A DNA stretch of 64,000 bases from Bactrocera neohumeralis (taxonomy: Eukaryota > Arthropoda > Insecta > Diptera > Tephritidae). The stretch is from the NCBI RefSeq assembly GCF_024586455.1, contig NW_026089624.1:15033341-15097340 (forward strand), in the 5' to 3' direction. A program made the position numbers and the translations under genes. The notes below the pieces were generated by a model. It saw only the letters and a list, made by a program, of their open reading frames with translations, did not search any database and was not told the DNA's origin. Every line of letters begins with the position of its first letter. Position 1 is the first letter of the stretch. Below are positions 23,930 to 36,146 of the stretch, in pieces.

Positions 23930-25080
23930 CCACGGTCGTCCCAACCGATGAGGTACAGATGTTTCGGTAGGGCCGATATGTAAGTAGTAATGAAGCGACG
24001 TGGAAAGCACTCGGCTTACTAATAATGATCTTGCTGTGCACCTTCCAAACGGAGAGTTCATGTACTTACGGATTAAAGCCTCCGAGACCGATTTGCAACA
24101 CTGACTATTACTACCTTCATCGCATTTTTCTGCCTGAGCCAGGAAGACGAGCTTGCTCCGACTTTGTTCTATGTAGAAGTGCCAAAATATTATAAATGAA
24201 AAACGTCACCAATATAAAATAAATATTGCCTGAGCACTCTTCAAACTCCAACAATTGTAGGACAAGTATAAAAACGCTTGTCAGAACCCATTGCTCGATA
24301 CCAAGAGATAACAGTAGCCAACGATGACATAATTTTTAACGAAGCGCTGAAACTTATTGAGGATAAAGTTGGAAAATTGATGAACGATTTCAGTATGCCT
24401 AACCCACAACGAACAGAAAATCTGTCCGCTGTCCTCATATTACCGGAACAAAGGCAAAACTTTCTAGCTAAACTTGCTGCTGACACAATTCGCTGGCTGT
24501 TGCGTCTTCCGAAACATTCGCATTCCTACTTAGTGGTGGAAAAACCGCACACGCACTACTCAAGCTCCCCCTGAATATTGCAAGTGAAGAAACGCCCATT
24601 TGCATCATCAGCAAAGGGAGTAGACAGGGTGCTCTACTGTAATAATGCACTTTGATCGTGTGGGACGAATGCACAATGTCGCAAACGCGAGCGATTGGAG
24701 CACTGGATCGCAGCTTGCAAGACATTTCCGGCAGACGTTGCCGATTATCGAGCGAGGTACTCCCTCGACCAGCCAGGGGAACCCTTCCACAAGTTGAAAC
24801 TCAAAATTGGTGTGCCTGTCATACTGATGCGTAAACTGGATGCGCCCAGACTGTAAGAGCTAAGTTAAATAAAAGTCAAAGACAAACTCTAAAAGTAGCC
24901 GGCATTCGCTTGCTTCTTCCACGAAAAATTGTGCGTGGGTTGCTCGCTTGTGTCGAGAGCAAGAAACCTTTTTATTTAAGCTGAAAACAAAAGTACCACA
25001 TTGATGTTTACCGGGATGTACTGCAGTATAATGATTTCTAGCTCTCTACGACCTGAGCCAAAAACACTACATAAGCGTAA
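23930..25080 (+). pseudogene. Helitron Rep/helicase fragment
   Basis: Plus-strand pieces of a Helitron replicase-helicase in broken frames: a YVSSNEATW block with AVHLPNGE-like residues at about 23940-24080 (compare 39813-39920 in the larger Helitron), SEPIARYQEITVANDD at 24280, then the PIF1-type helicase: a decayed TAHA..KLPLNIASEE stretch, IVWDECTMSQTRAIGALDRS at about 24655, a PVILMRKLDAPRL block near 24810 and LKVAGIR-like residues near 24890. The Walker A loop is not present and the Rep HUH part is absent. No Helitron ends were found. Confidence 0.7.
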
Positions 25081-25551
25081 TCAACTCTCCCGTTCTATCA
25101 GTCACTAAATTTAAAATTGATCTTAAATTATTTTGATTCTGAAAATGTGAATAGACATTATTTTTACTGTTTTTGCAGAATTTATTTTACTAAACGAAAC
25201 ACTTAACTCATTGAAATGAAGAAATAACAGGCTTTTATACATTTAATACATTTTCTCATGCAAACCAATTAAACAATATTTACTGAGTTAATAACAATAA
25301 AAAAGTAAACAAATCAATTAACGTGCAACGAAAAAGTAAAAAAACCTAAATTTACACACCGTCGATTTTGACACCGTCTAGAAACTCCTTACCTATTCTT
25401 TCTTCGATTGTGTTTTGCTCATGTTTTAAACAGAAACGATATTTAACCGTTATATAGTCTATCCGCGATGTGTTTCCTTTGAATTTATTTTAATTTGATT
25501 GTGAAATTTTTTGAAATGCTTTCTGTATCACGAAAAACAATTTATAATGTC
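25081..25551. other. no recognised gene
   Basis: AT-rich spacer between a Helitron fragment and RTE copy B. Nothing recognised. Confidence 0.4.
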
Positions 25552-26215
25552 ACGCACGCGCGACATGGCTCTCACGTCACTGTAGACAGTCACAACTTTG
25601 AAGTCGTAGATAGTTTCGACTATCTTGGAACCAGTCTAAACACCACCAACAATGTCAGCCTGGAAATCCAACGCAGGATAACTCTTGCCAACAGGTACTA
25701 CTTCGGACTAAGTAGGCAATTGAGAAGTAAAGTCCTCTCTCGACGAACAAAAACCAAACTCTATAAGTCACTCATTATTCCCGTCCTGCTATATGGTGCA
25801 GAGGCTTATAAGATGGCAGCAACTGATGAGTCGACGTTACGAGTTTTCGAGAGAAAGGTTCTCCGAAAAATTTATTGTCCTTTGCGTGTTGGCCATGGCG
25901 AATATCGCATTCGATGGAACGATGAGCTGTATGAGATATACGACCGCATTGACATAGTTTAGCGAATTAAAACACAGCTGCTACGCTGGCTAGGTCATGT
26001 TGTCCGAATGGACGAAAACACTCCAGCTCTGAAAGTATTCGACGCCGTACCCGCCGGGAGAAGCAGAGGAAGAGGAAGACTTCCACTCTGTTCGAAGGAC
26101 CAAGTGGAGAAGGACCAATTGCGCCACGTAGCGAAAAGAAGAAACGACTGGCACGCTGTTGTTAACTCGTCTATAATCACGTAAGCGGTGTCTACGCCAG
26201 TAAAGAAGAAGAATG
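25552..26215 (+). mobile_element. RTE-type LINE copy B, 5'-truncated 3' end
   Basis: Starts inside ORF2 at GSHVTVDSHNFEVVDSFDYL and runs through YLGTSLNTTNNVSLEIQRRI, YGAEAYKM, FERKVLRKIYCPLRVGHGEY, RWLGHVVRMDENTPAL and the RGRGR tail, ending in a GAAGAAGAA run at about 26205. One frame is open from 25495 to 25962 and stops at a TAG; the C-terminal part is in another frame. 5' truncation and a short microsatellite tail are typical of RTE insertion. Probably the youngest of the 3' pieces. Confidence 0.8.
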
Positions 26216-26369
26216 CCATAAACCAATGCTTTCTTTAGTCAATGTGGAAAAGCGTTTCACATTCGCTTTCACGATGATTAATCATCCCTCAGAGTATTGA
26301 GATGAAAATTTGAAATTAAGTGCAACGAAATTTGGCTTTTTAACAACCAAAAGCCAAAGCCAAAACTTT

Positions 26370-26665
26370 CAAGGTCATTGATACCCCACCGCAGAGCTCT
26401 GACCTTAATCCCATTGATAATTTGTGGCTCCACCTAAAGAAAAAAGTGGCGAAAAAAGAGCCGAAAAATCGAACAGCACTGAAGTCTGCCATACTCGAAG
26501 AGTGGCCCAAGATCCCATTGGAATATGACCTACCAAAGTTGGTTCATTCTATGAAAAACGCCTTCAACATGTACATAGTATGCATTGTCACCAAAGTCCC
26601 GAAAGTGTTAAAGTCGTCTGGAAGGTTGGCATCCACTTTATCGGTTACTTGTCGACGCAGTTAAT
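26370..26665 (+). pseudogene. Tc1-type transposase C-terminal fragment
   Basis: Plus-strand frame: PPQSSDLNPIDNLWLHLKKK, then a helix region and EEWPKIPLEYDLPKLVHSMK. SPDLNPIEN.W is the third catalytic block of Tc1 transposases (with its final acidic/N-rich variant) and W..IP......LV.SM is their carboxy end. No N-terminal part and no inverted ends were seen. Confidence 0.75.
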
Positions 26666-26944
26666 TGTTGCAAAAAGTGCTCAAAGAACATAATGAACGT
26701 AATGGCAAAACTTGATCCTTATAATAAAGCTAAATTCTTGATTATGAAATGAAATGTGTTTAATTCGTCATTAATTACATGTCTAAAAAAATGTCTGTAA
26801 AATAGATCGTTCAATTTCGTACAATAAAATAATTAATTAGCTACGAAACTTAATGTTTGTAATAATTACTTACTTGCAAACATTTAAGTATTAAAAGTGG
26901 CCTCTGGCAGCATAAGCGAGAAATCATATTTCACATGGATGTGA

Positions 26945-27135
26945 CATAGACAATTTTTTATACTCTGATCAGAGTATATTATGTTTACTACGTTGTTTGT
27001 AACACTCAGAAGAAAACGTCGGATACCCTATATATAAAATCGGTCTGAATCGATTTAGACTTTTTCGTTTTTCTGCCTGCATATATGGGAACTAGTCTCT
27101 CAGGGTATTATAGTTTCGGAGCAGCCGAAGTTTTT
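26945..27135 (+). repeat. R3 repeat fragment
   Basis: CTCTGATCAGAGTATATTATG begins with a TCTGATCAGA palindrome; the block continues with AGAAGAAAACGTCGGATACC and ends GTTTCGGAGCAGCCGAAG. The end word matches that of the R3 copy at 35020-35660. The middle of the unit is deleted. Confidence 0.5.
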
Positions 27136-28289
27136 TTTATTCTTTTTTTTTGCGTTTTGCTGATTACTTCATCTTTAATTTCAAATGTAATTTCTCCTTA
27201 AAATATTTTATGAAGGAGTTCATTGGTTTTTTTGGTGTCAATGACAAAAGGACTCGAGAATATAAATATCATTCGTATACAGATTCGTAAACAATTCTCT
27301 GGCATTCGACTTCACGTGTATTAGTGAATTAACCCCACGTGTCTTAATGAGTGTACATTTTACAGTTAATTTTTGCTCCATTACGCACGTGCTCGTTATG
27401 ATAATTATCGGTACGTCGGTAATGTGTCATAATTTGCAATGACACACGTAGGACGCAAGCATTATTTATATGCAAATTAAGCATATTTATATGATAATCA
27501 CTTATCGTTTCAAATGAGAGTTTTAATCAACGCATGCCATCATTGCCGACCCTTTAACTTGTTCTGTAATCATTCTTTCCAATTCACGCATTTCTTGATT
27601 GAGGAAATCTTGTATATGTAATGTACTACTAATTTTAAAGCCCAACATCAATTCGGCGCATTACATCAGGGTGAGTTGTTTGCATTTGACACATACATAT
27701 GTACATATGCACACAGAGAAAGAAACTCATAAACTCTACAGACTGGGAATATTACGTTAAACTTAGGTTCATGTTATTCTAAATTAAACAGTTTTTTTGA
27801 GAGTCAACCACTCATATTCAACTCAATTTTTTATAAAAACGTATAACTATACTATATATTAATGAAAAATGTAAACCCACACACATAACAAACCACAGAA
27901 CTAACATTTGTTATGAACAATGATATAATTTTAAAACAAGTTATTTTACGTTATGTTCTATATTTAACAATGGTGTACATACATAACAAAGCTAAATAAA
28001 AAGGTTTGTTAAAAATCTCGGCTAAACAAGCGTTGAACATACATTTTATTGATTTCTTCATACCACACAGCTTCAGTATTTTTTCCATATCTTTTAAACT
28101 TTTTGGACGCTTTTCTCTTATCCTTTACCCCACAAAATTCCAGCAGTTCCCAATTCGATTGCGATATGATTTCTTTCCTGGCTCCGTGAAAGACTCCATA
28201 AAAACTACCCAACACGTAACTTGGTTATAGATACCCACACTATTAAATCGGAAATAGCGAATGCTTTACGGTGAAGAGTTTTCCCTAAA
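27136..28289. other. no recognised gene
   Basis: AT-rich intronic sequence of more than 1 kb. Short frames here (for example at 28006-28230 on either strand) show no family signature. Confidence 0.4.
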
Positions 28290-28460
28290 ACTGTGGCATT
28301 TCCTCATCCTGATGTACTCCAAGTTTTGAGAGTTTTGTCCACTATAGCCGCTGTTTCTTAATTCCGGTAATGAAATGTGACTTTTTGGCTGGACGTCGCG
28401 CTAATACCGGTAATCTGAGTTTATTCAGGACACATTTCAGCATTTTGAAATCGATCAGTG
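28290..28460 (-). pseudogene. possible Tc1 transposase fragment
   Basis: Minus-strand translation contains LNKLRLPVLARRPAKKSHF, then ITGIKKQRL, similar to the stretch (ARRPAKKP.IS..N...RLEWA) that precedes the catalytic domain of Tc1 transposases. Only about 50 residues, with a stop right after. Tentative. Confidence 0.4.
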
Positions 28461-28625
28461 GTTCACATCCGTTTAATTTGTTGCTCGTGACGAGACTTTA
28501 CTTTTTTCGGAAATAACAATTAATCGTTGTCACATAAAAACCAAAAACAAAACAAATAGTGAAATTGAGCGAAAAGTGGCAGTTTAAAAATGAAACATTT
28601 GAATGTACATACTTATGTATGTAGC

Positions 28626-29365
28626 AGGTTTGTCCGGAAAGTAATAGGACTAAGTCGATTTCAAAAAAGTTTTTGAACTAATCTTTGCATTTCTTTAAAA
28701 ACTTTAAAAATAGGCTCTTTCTGCATCGATGCAGCGCTGCCAGCGCGATTTCCAAGCATTGATGGCGTCACGGAAGGCATTCTACGTATTAGCCTTGATA
28801 GCCGAGGTGCATGCTGCTTGGATCCCCTTTCATCGACCTTTTCAGGCAAGGAAACAAAAAAAAAGTCCGGGGGCCACATCTACGCTGTAGGGCGGCTGCG
28901 GAAGCGTTGGGATGCCGGCCTTGGTTAGGTAGCTGTTCACAAGAAAAGCCGGTGTGAGTCTGGACATTGTCGTGGTGCAACTTCCACCCACTTGAATCTT
29001 CGTTTGAGTCTTTAGAGGATTTCCACGTAAAACATGGGATATACCGTCGCCAGAAGGAACAAATTCATGGGGAATGATGCCTTTGATGTCAAAAAATATA
29101 ATGAGAATCGTTTTCACTTTGGCTTTGCTGATTCATCAGCGATCTTTTCCCGGCCCTCCAAATAGTCCTGGTGCCACCGAAAAACACCTCCGTTTGCTAA
29201 AAAAAAACTTCTGGGTAAGCCTGACTGATCACATCAAACGTCTCTGGCGCAGATTTACCGAGTTTCACACGGAATTTAAAAGCGTACCTCTGCTCTGCTG
29301 CATTTTCAGCTTACATCACTCAGATGAAAACGTCGCGCGAAAATGTTTGTCCTGAATCTATAGGT
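28626..29365 (-). pseudogene. mariner-type transposase remnant
   Basis: Minus-strand frames read KTILIIFFDIKGIIPHEFVP, then a TTTMSRLTPAFLVNSYL helix and LPQPPYSVDVAP, the third catalytic Asp block (PPYSPDLAP in intact enzymes; here VDVAP), followed by an ALRRC-like tail out to about 28670. The block D..GIIH.EFVP identifies mariner. The left border starts near AGGTTTGTCCGGAAAGTAAT (28626), a sequence of the type seen at mariner ends; no matching right end was found. Stops and frame shifts throughout. Confidence 0.7.
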
Positions 29366-29399
29366 GCTCGGAGACAACTGACCAGACGTTCGTTAGCTG

Positions 29400-29719
29400 G
29401 GAATACCCTCTATCTTGATAATTACTAAAAGTGCAATAACTTAATGAATATGGTAAATTAGCCACAAATATTAAACTACATAACCAGAATTTCAGGGAAG
29501 AGGTTTGTGGGAGCCGGTGTAAAAATTAAACAATGGGCGTGAAACCGCCCACTTTTAGGAGGAATTTTATTTCTCGAACACTATTTGAACTAATATGTGT
29601 GATGGTATGGGTCAGTCTGAGTTCTAGTTTTGAAATTCGAAATAATATTTTTGGGATAACCGCATGCCTTTTTGCCAAAAATGGGTAAATCAGGTCAATA
29701 CTTCTCCAGATCGATCATG
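29400..29719 (-). repeat. R1-like repeat fragment
   Basis: AGTGCAATAACTTAATGAA, then GCCGGTGTAAAAATTAAACA and ATGGGCGTGAAACCGCCCAC resemble 6600-6830. Non-coding. Confidence 0.5.
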
Positions 29720-31685
29720 TTGTGATAGATGAACGACATGTCTCCAGTGTCCGGCCCAGTATGTGACGTGCGTACGCTCCGAAGACTTAATATCGACTCG
29801 GATCACTATCTACTTGCGACAGCTGGTACGATGGAGACTGTTGCGTCGCAGTGGAGAAAAAACAGGCAACACTAGCGGGGTGGGATAAATACCGAAAGTT
29901 GAAGAGGTAAGCGAACTGGAAAGTTCTAAAAAAAGATGAGGCGACTAACGGAAGGTTTCAAGACCAGAGCCTACTCTTTTGGGGCACAAAGTGGTGATCA
30001 AGTTGCTGACGCCCAGAGAATACTTAAATTATGGAGGGAACACTTCTCCAGCCTGCTGAATGGCAGTGAACACACAACTCCAGGAGAAGGCGAACGCGAT
30101 TTCCCAATCGGTGACGATGGAGCAGACGTTCCATTGCCCGACCATGAAGAAGTACGAATAGCAATTACCCGTCTGAAGAACAACAAAGCAGCGTGGGCCG
30201 CTGAATTACCGGCCGAGCTATTCAAACACGGCGGCGAAGAACTGATAAGGGGCTTGCAACAGCTTCTTATCTTCAACATGGTCGGACGAAAGCATGCCCA
30301 ACGTTTGGAATTTAAGTGTGCTCTGCCCAATCCACAAAAAGGGAGACCCCACAATCTGCGCCAACCACCGTGGAATAAACCTCCTTAACATCGCGTATAA
30401 AGTTCTATCGAGCGTATTGTGTGAAAGATTAAAACCCACCGTCAACAAACTGATTGGACTTTATCAGTGTGCTATAGACCTGGAAAATAAACAACCGACC
30501 AGATATTCACCATGCGCCAAATTTTGGAAAATACCCGTGAAAAGAGAATCGACACCACCTCTTCGTCGATTTCAAAGCTGCTTTCGACAGCACGAAAAGG
30601 AGCTGCCTCTATGCCGCGATGTCTGAATTTGGTATCCCTGCAAAACTAATACGGCTGTGTAAACTGACGTTGAGCAACACCAAAAGCTCCGTCAGGATCG
30701 GGAAGGACCTCTCCGAGCCGTTCGATACCAAACGAGGGTTCAGACAAGGCGACTCCCTATAGTGCGGCTTCTTCAACCTGCTGCTAGAGAAAAGAATTCG
30801 AGCTGCAGAACTTAATCGAGCAGGTACAATTTTTAATAAGATTTTTTGATGTACAGCTGCTGGCGTATGCCGATGATATTGATATCATCGGCCTCAAAAC
30901 CTGCGCCGTTAGTTCTGTTTTCTCCACACTGGACAAGGAAGCAAAGCAAATGGATCTGGCAGTAAACGAGGGCAAGACGAAATATCTTCTGTCATCAAAG
31001 AAACAGTCGTCGCACACCCGACTTGGCTCTCACGTCCCTGTTGACAGTCATAACTTTGAAGTTGCAGATAGTTTCGCATATTTGGGAACCAGCATAAGCA
31101 CCATCAACAATGTCAGCATGGAAATCCAACGCAGGATAACTCTTGCAAACAGGTGCCACTTTGGACAGAGTAGACAATTGATTCCTCTCTCGACGAACAA
31201 AAGCCAAACTCTAAAAGTCGCTCAAATTCCCGTCCTGATATATGGTGCAGAGACTTGGGCGATGACAACAACTGATGAGTTGACGTTGTAAGTTTTCGAG
31301 AGAAAATTCTGCGAAAAATTTACGGTCCTTTGCCCGTTGGCCACGGCGAATATCGCATTCGATGAAACGATGAGCTGTACGAGATATACGGCGACATTGA
31401 CATAGTTTAGCGAATTAAAAGACAGCGGCTACGTTGAATAGGTCATGTTGTCCGAATGGACGAAAACACTCCAGCTCTGAAAGTATTCGACGCCGTACCC
31501 GCCGGGGGAAGCAGAGGAAGAGGAAGACCTGGACTCTGTTGGAAGGACCAGGTGGGGAAGGACCTGGCTACGCTTGGAATATCCAATTGGCGCCACGTAG
31601 CGAAAAGAAGAAACGCTTGGCGCGCTGTTGTTAACTCGGCTATAATCGCGTAAGCGGTATCTACGCCAATTAAGAAGAAGAAGAG
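29720..31685 (+). mobile_element. RTE-type LINE copy C, decayed
   Basis: Begins in the endonuclease-RT linker (SDHYLLATAG-like at 29800) and runs through RT: LKNNKAAWAAELPAELFKHG near 30175, CPIHKKGDPTICANHRGINL at about 30310, LNIAYKVLSSVLCERLK, FRQHEK-like palm pieces, LAYADDIDIIGLK (intact YADD box) at about 30860, VNEGKTKYLLSSKKQSSHT, YLGTSISTINNVSMEIQRRI, AETWAMTTTDE and the RGRGRPGL tail. It ends in AAGAAGAAGA at about 31675. Several stops and frameshifts; the YADD motif survives but the frame around it does not. Confidence 0.85.
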
Positions 31686-31689
31686 TCCC

Positions 31690-33125
31690 TACACAATTTT
31701 ATATACAAAGTAGTCTAGTGGTAGCTAATAGAGGTGAGGAAATTTGGCGAGACACATACAAAGAAAGCACGCCGACGTTGCAGAGAAAATCGATGGCAAA
31801 ATTTCGATAAAAAAACGCAAGAAACATTCAAACTACAATATTACAAAATATGTAATGGGACAATCGGCGTCGGCTATAGTAAGAGTTAAAAAATATGATT
31901 TACTAGATGCATGCATGGAACTGGTAACCAAATATGGACGTCCACTTAAACTAGTAAAAGACAGCGGACTCCGCAAAATAATAAAACCTTTTTGCAAAAC
32001 TGATTGTATTTCTATCAATCGCTAAAATATATAGGAAGAGGTTTTAAAAAGGGCAGCTAAACTACGATCTTACATCAAATCGAAGTAAGTAAGATATAAT
32101 AAGGCGAATATGATATGCGTCGGAAACTTTCCAAATGAAAATGCGCAGAATATCCATGAAAGTCGACGGTTGCATACTGAGGAAGAAAAAGGAAATTATT
32201 GACGCAGGTTCACAAGGTAACTAAAAAAATATGTTTAGGATTTTTTGAATATACTAATGAGTAGTTTAAAGTTATTTAGGCGTTGAAGAAAATTGTGATA
32301 TTGATGACGGAGATGTATGACGAAGTTTTTAGTGAAGAAATTTCCGACGAAACCTTTCCAATTTCCATATTTGATGAACTTGAAGCAGACTTTTTAACCA
32401 CAACATGATAAGTATCATTAGGTGTGCTGCACATACCCCACATTTAACAGTATCTAATTTTTTCAACGAGATTGATAAAATCCGCAGTAAAGTGAAAACC
32501 ATGGTTTAGAACCTCAGAACACCTACTTTGTTGAATCTGTAACGATTAGAAAACTTACATAAGCCAACTATAGAATGCGTGACTCGATGTGGGTCAACAC
32601 ACAACACGTTTAAACTTTCACTTGATTTAAAAATTGCTGACGAGATAAAAGAATTGCATAACGATTGGCAGCTGACTGAAAAATCTTGCGAAATTTTTAA
32701 TCCAGCATATGATATTTTAAATTTCCAATTAAAAAAAATTAACTTTTATGTGATATGTTTTTGATTGGTATTCTTGGTAAAGCCACAAGTTACTGACTAC
32801 ATTAACAAAACGAGGGGAAAATTTTTTAATTAATTCGAGTATTTCAGCTGCCGTTTATTTAGTCCCAGGTATCAGATTTTATTTTCAGACTCAGAAAAAG
32901 ACTTAGCAAAAAAACATTTGAATAAAACTTTCGAATTCAAAACTATAATGCATTGTTTAGGAACTTCGGTGGAGTTCCCACAATCTAATTTAAGCTCAGA
33001 TGATGAACTGGTATCAATACTAGAACATCTGAATAAAAAGGAAGCTTTACCAAATAGAAAGACCTAAAATTAAGTATAGACGAAGAATTATTAGAAGGCA
33101 TTCTTTAAATAAACTAAATTCTGTC
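31690..33125 (+). pseudogene. hAT transposase remnant (second hAT family)
   Basis: The frame at 31744-32025 reads ARHIQRKHADVAEKIDGKIS, then LLDACMELVTKYGRPLKLVK and DSGLRKIIKPF: the end of a BED finger (H....H) and the conserved LV..EGRP....ED.GF..I..P block of hAT transposases. Further pieces are TRCGSTHNTFKLSLDLKIAD-like at 32583 and HNDWQLTEKSCEIFNPAYDI near 32660, where intact hATs have a C..H..NL block, and PGIRFYFQTQ near 32870. A dimerisation tail was not recognised. No inverted ends or target duplications were found, so the true borders are unknown. Confidence 0.65.
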
Positions 33126-33429
33126 TAATCAAGCGCATCGTACAATTTATAAGCAATATTCCTAAGATAAATCGATGAAGTCTAATATATGAAATGTGAT
33201 TTTTCAAGTACTGATTCCATTTCACATTTGAATTTGATCTCAATAAAAATATGTATTATTATAGAACTAGACGACCCGTTCACGCTTTACTGTGGGACTA
33301 CTATGTACTACCATCTATATAATTTCTATTAGTTAGATTATAACTATTAGTTAATGAGATATAGCATTTTTGTGAAGCAACTTGTGATAGTTTACAAAAA
33401 AATTAATCATAAAAGCATTTCGTGTGCTA

Positions 33430-33605
33430 ATAAAGCATTGCTTTTTGCTGTTGAATTTGGTCTAAGCACCTGGGAAGTCAACCGTTAAAAAGAGATTTGC
33501 TCAGTTGGAAAAAGGCGAAGTGAGCACCGAGGACAATGGCAAGGTTGTGACATCAGCCTTTTGGGATGCACGTGGTATAAAATTCATCGACGGATTACTG
33601 AGCTA
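33430..33605 (+). pseudogene. mariner transposase fragment
   Basis: Translation gives KRFAQLEKGEVSTEDNGKVV, then TSAFWDARGIKFIDGLL. The GKVM.S.FWDA.GI.FIDYL block is found just after the first catalytic Asp in one mariner group. About 55 residues only; nothing else of the element is visible. Confidence 0.55.
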
Positions 33606-34435
33606 GTTATAAACCATTGCATTGTGTATTTGGTTGCAGTTCTATTCTACTATTCCAAATATTTAGCAATTGTATTATTTTCGAGGAAAGATCAGTTTGA
33701 AATAGTTCGCATATATGTACTTCATCGTTTTCATTTAATTAAATATTCCTCGCTAGAGAACTCCGATCGCTGCTGAATTCAAAGTGCTATAGAGAGAACC
33801 ACGGCCTTCGACGCACTATTTATGGCACGCTCCCGCCGCACATAGGAGCATTTTCCTTCAAAACCCGGACAAAAGTGAGAATTACAAACTCCAGCGATTT
33901 TTTTAGTACCTAAGTAACCGTACTACAATGAACCGATTAAATTATTGACCTTCAGCCCGCTATATTGCCACACAAGTAGTCGGAACCTAGACTTCGTTCA
34001 GTACGCACGTCCTTATTCACGATACTCTCTATTGTTCTCGAAATTGCAAGTGGTTTTTTGTGTTGCGTAAAGTGAATTCTGGAAAATATTTTTTATGGAT
34101 TCTGGACAAAATGTATGTATTTAATATTGATAATGTAAATATTAATTTACATAATTTACATTTACATTTACATTATGGTATTATTTTTTTTCGGGGAAAA
34201 CCATGAATCATCAAAAAAACTAAAAATTTGTTTTTTTAATGTTTTAGAAATAAGTGGTTTTGTTATAGTGTCGGAGGAGGTCGAGCTATGAATTATTTGT
34301 TTTACTAAGTTACAAGGTTTCTACTTAACATATAAGCTTAAAAATTTTCCCCATCATCCCCTCTCTTTAAAAACAGCGCGTTGAATTAGGTTGATCACTT
34401 GCATAAAATGAGTACTGCTTTATTTGTTTTTAAAA
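33606..34435. other. no recognised gene; short repeats
   Basis: Contains the 33655-33735 block shared with 5340-5415, one arm (33832-33875) of an inverted repeat whose partner is 35733-35780, and a small palindromic AT region at 34129-34176 built from TTTACA units. No gene. Confidence 0.45.
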
Positions 34436-34439
34436 ATGA

Positions 34440-34875
34440 GCGACATCGGACTACAATCACAACTACTTCCCATGTAACACAATTTAAAATTCCTTTTGAT
34501 TCTTTCACATTCCAGTACACAAATTAAGAAGTAATTGATAAAACAGAATACAACTTTGCGGTAATAATTCCCTTAAAGTATGCCACCTTTTGACCAAAAA
34601 AATAACAATTCAGACAGAATAATATTTCTGCATTCCGAAAATGGGTTGAATCGGGCCAATATTTCCCTAAGCCCCATACACATAATATAAAGAATTTCGA
34701 ACTTATAGGTGACTTTATGCTGGATATATCCGCCAATATTTGGGCCAACTCAATGAAACCTGCAGAACATGTTTTATTCATAACAATGTATTTTTGCGCC
34801 TAAAATAAATACAATTGGGCGAAAGCTTGACCCTTCCCTCATATAACTATTAACAAGATTTTCGAACATCCACTT
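34440..34875 (+). repeat. R2 repeat fragment
   Basis: GATTCTTTCACATTCCAGTA, then ACACAAATTAAGAAG and the following 300 bp match 6885-7330 at many positions, including CCTATAT-like and GGGCGAAA words. Non-coding. R2 may be a part of the larger R1-like unit at 5575-7335. Confidence 0.55.
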
Positions 34876-35019
34876 GACCTTGCTCCATATGATTAGTGTT
34901 TGTACATAAGGTACCCTAATGAAACTCAGGAAACATGTGTGGCATGTTAGTAGTATGTGGGATGAGCAAAAATAGATAAAATCTGGTCGATACTACCCCT
35001 TACTCAAATATATTCAATA

Positions 35020-35660
35020 TAAAATGCGTCGGAGACCCTATAAAGTATATATATAAATGATCAGTATGTTGAGCTGAGTCGATTTTACCATGTCCGCCTG
35101 TCTGTCTGTCCGTCCGTCCGTCCGTCCGTCTGTATATATACGAACTAGTCTCTCAGTTTTTAAGATATCCTTTTGAAATTTTACAAACGTCATTTTCTTT
35201 TCAAGAAGCTGCTCATTTGTCGGAACGGCCGATATCGGACCACTATAACATATAGTTGCCATATAAACTGAACGATCGGAATCAAGTTCTTGTATGGAAA
35301 ACTTTCACATTTGACAATGTATATTCACCAAATTTGGTATAGATTATTTTCTAAGGCAACAATGTAATCTCCGAAGAAATTGATCAGATCGGTTAACTAT
35401 AGCATAAAGCTACCATACAAACTGTACGATCGGAATCAAGTTATTGTATGGAAAACTTTCACATTTGACAATGTATCTTCACCAAATTTGGTATAGATTA
35501 TTTTCTAAGGCAATAATGTAATCTCCGAAAAAATTGTTCATATCGGGTTACTATAGCCTATAGCTTCCATACAAACTGAACACATAGTTACTAAAAGAAA
35601 TGCACCTGTGAAGGGTATATTAGCTTCGGTGCAGCCGAAGTTAACGATTTTTCTTGTTTT
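35020..35660 (+). repeat. R3 repeat with internal tandem duplication
   Basis: Starts near AAATGATCAGTATGTTGAGC, has a CTGTCTGTCCGTCCGTCC array at 35099-35132 and ends with GCTTCGGTGCAGCCGAAG, a near-perfect palindrome, before TTTTTCTTG. Within it, 35274-35427 and 35428-35581 are two nearly identical 154-bp units starting GATCGGAATCAAGTT. Related reversed fragments are at 52780-53050 and 54955-54990. Non-coding. Confidence 0.7.
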
Positions 35661-36095
35661 ATTTTAATATATTGCATTATTATATTCAATCATGGATTTT
35701 TATTAATTTTCATTCATAAAATCACTTTAAATAATTTTGTCCGGTTTTTGAAACCAAATGCTCCTATATGCGCCGCCCCGGCCGGACGGTACCACCGCAA
35801 AAGAAAAAAAATATACATTTAAAACGTAAGCTGTAAAGGCCCATATAGATCTATATTAAGTCAACAAGGTAATTAAGGTATTTAATTGGATAACCATTAA
35901 TACTGTATTGGTTAAAATCGCTTCGAAAATTAGCCATTATTTGTCGTAAAAAGTAAAGTTATCGGGGGATATCCGTTAGAGATAGATATACATGTATGTA
36001 CCATCGCGGAGTTTTCTGTAGAATTTTTCAATGTGTGCAATACTTAATACATTATTTTGATAAGTCTCGTAGGGTTTGCAATGTAATCCATGTAA
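35661..36095. other. no recognised gene
   Basis: Short spacer. Contains the second arm of an inverted repeat (35733-35780) including CCGGCCGGAC; otherwise AT-rich. Confidence 0.4.
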
Positions 36096-36146
36096 TCCAT
36101 ATTAATATTATAAATGTGAAAGTAACTCTGTCTGTCTGTTATTCTT

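Noticed and set aside
24241..24574. Helitron-like frame as an intact host helicase
   Set aside because: It is a fragment with stops, lacks Walker A and resembles Helitron helicases rather than host PIF1.
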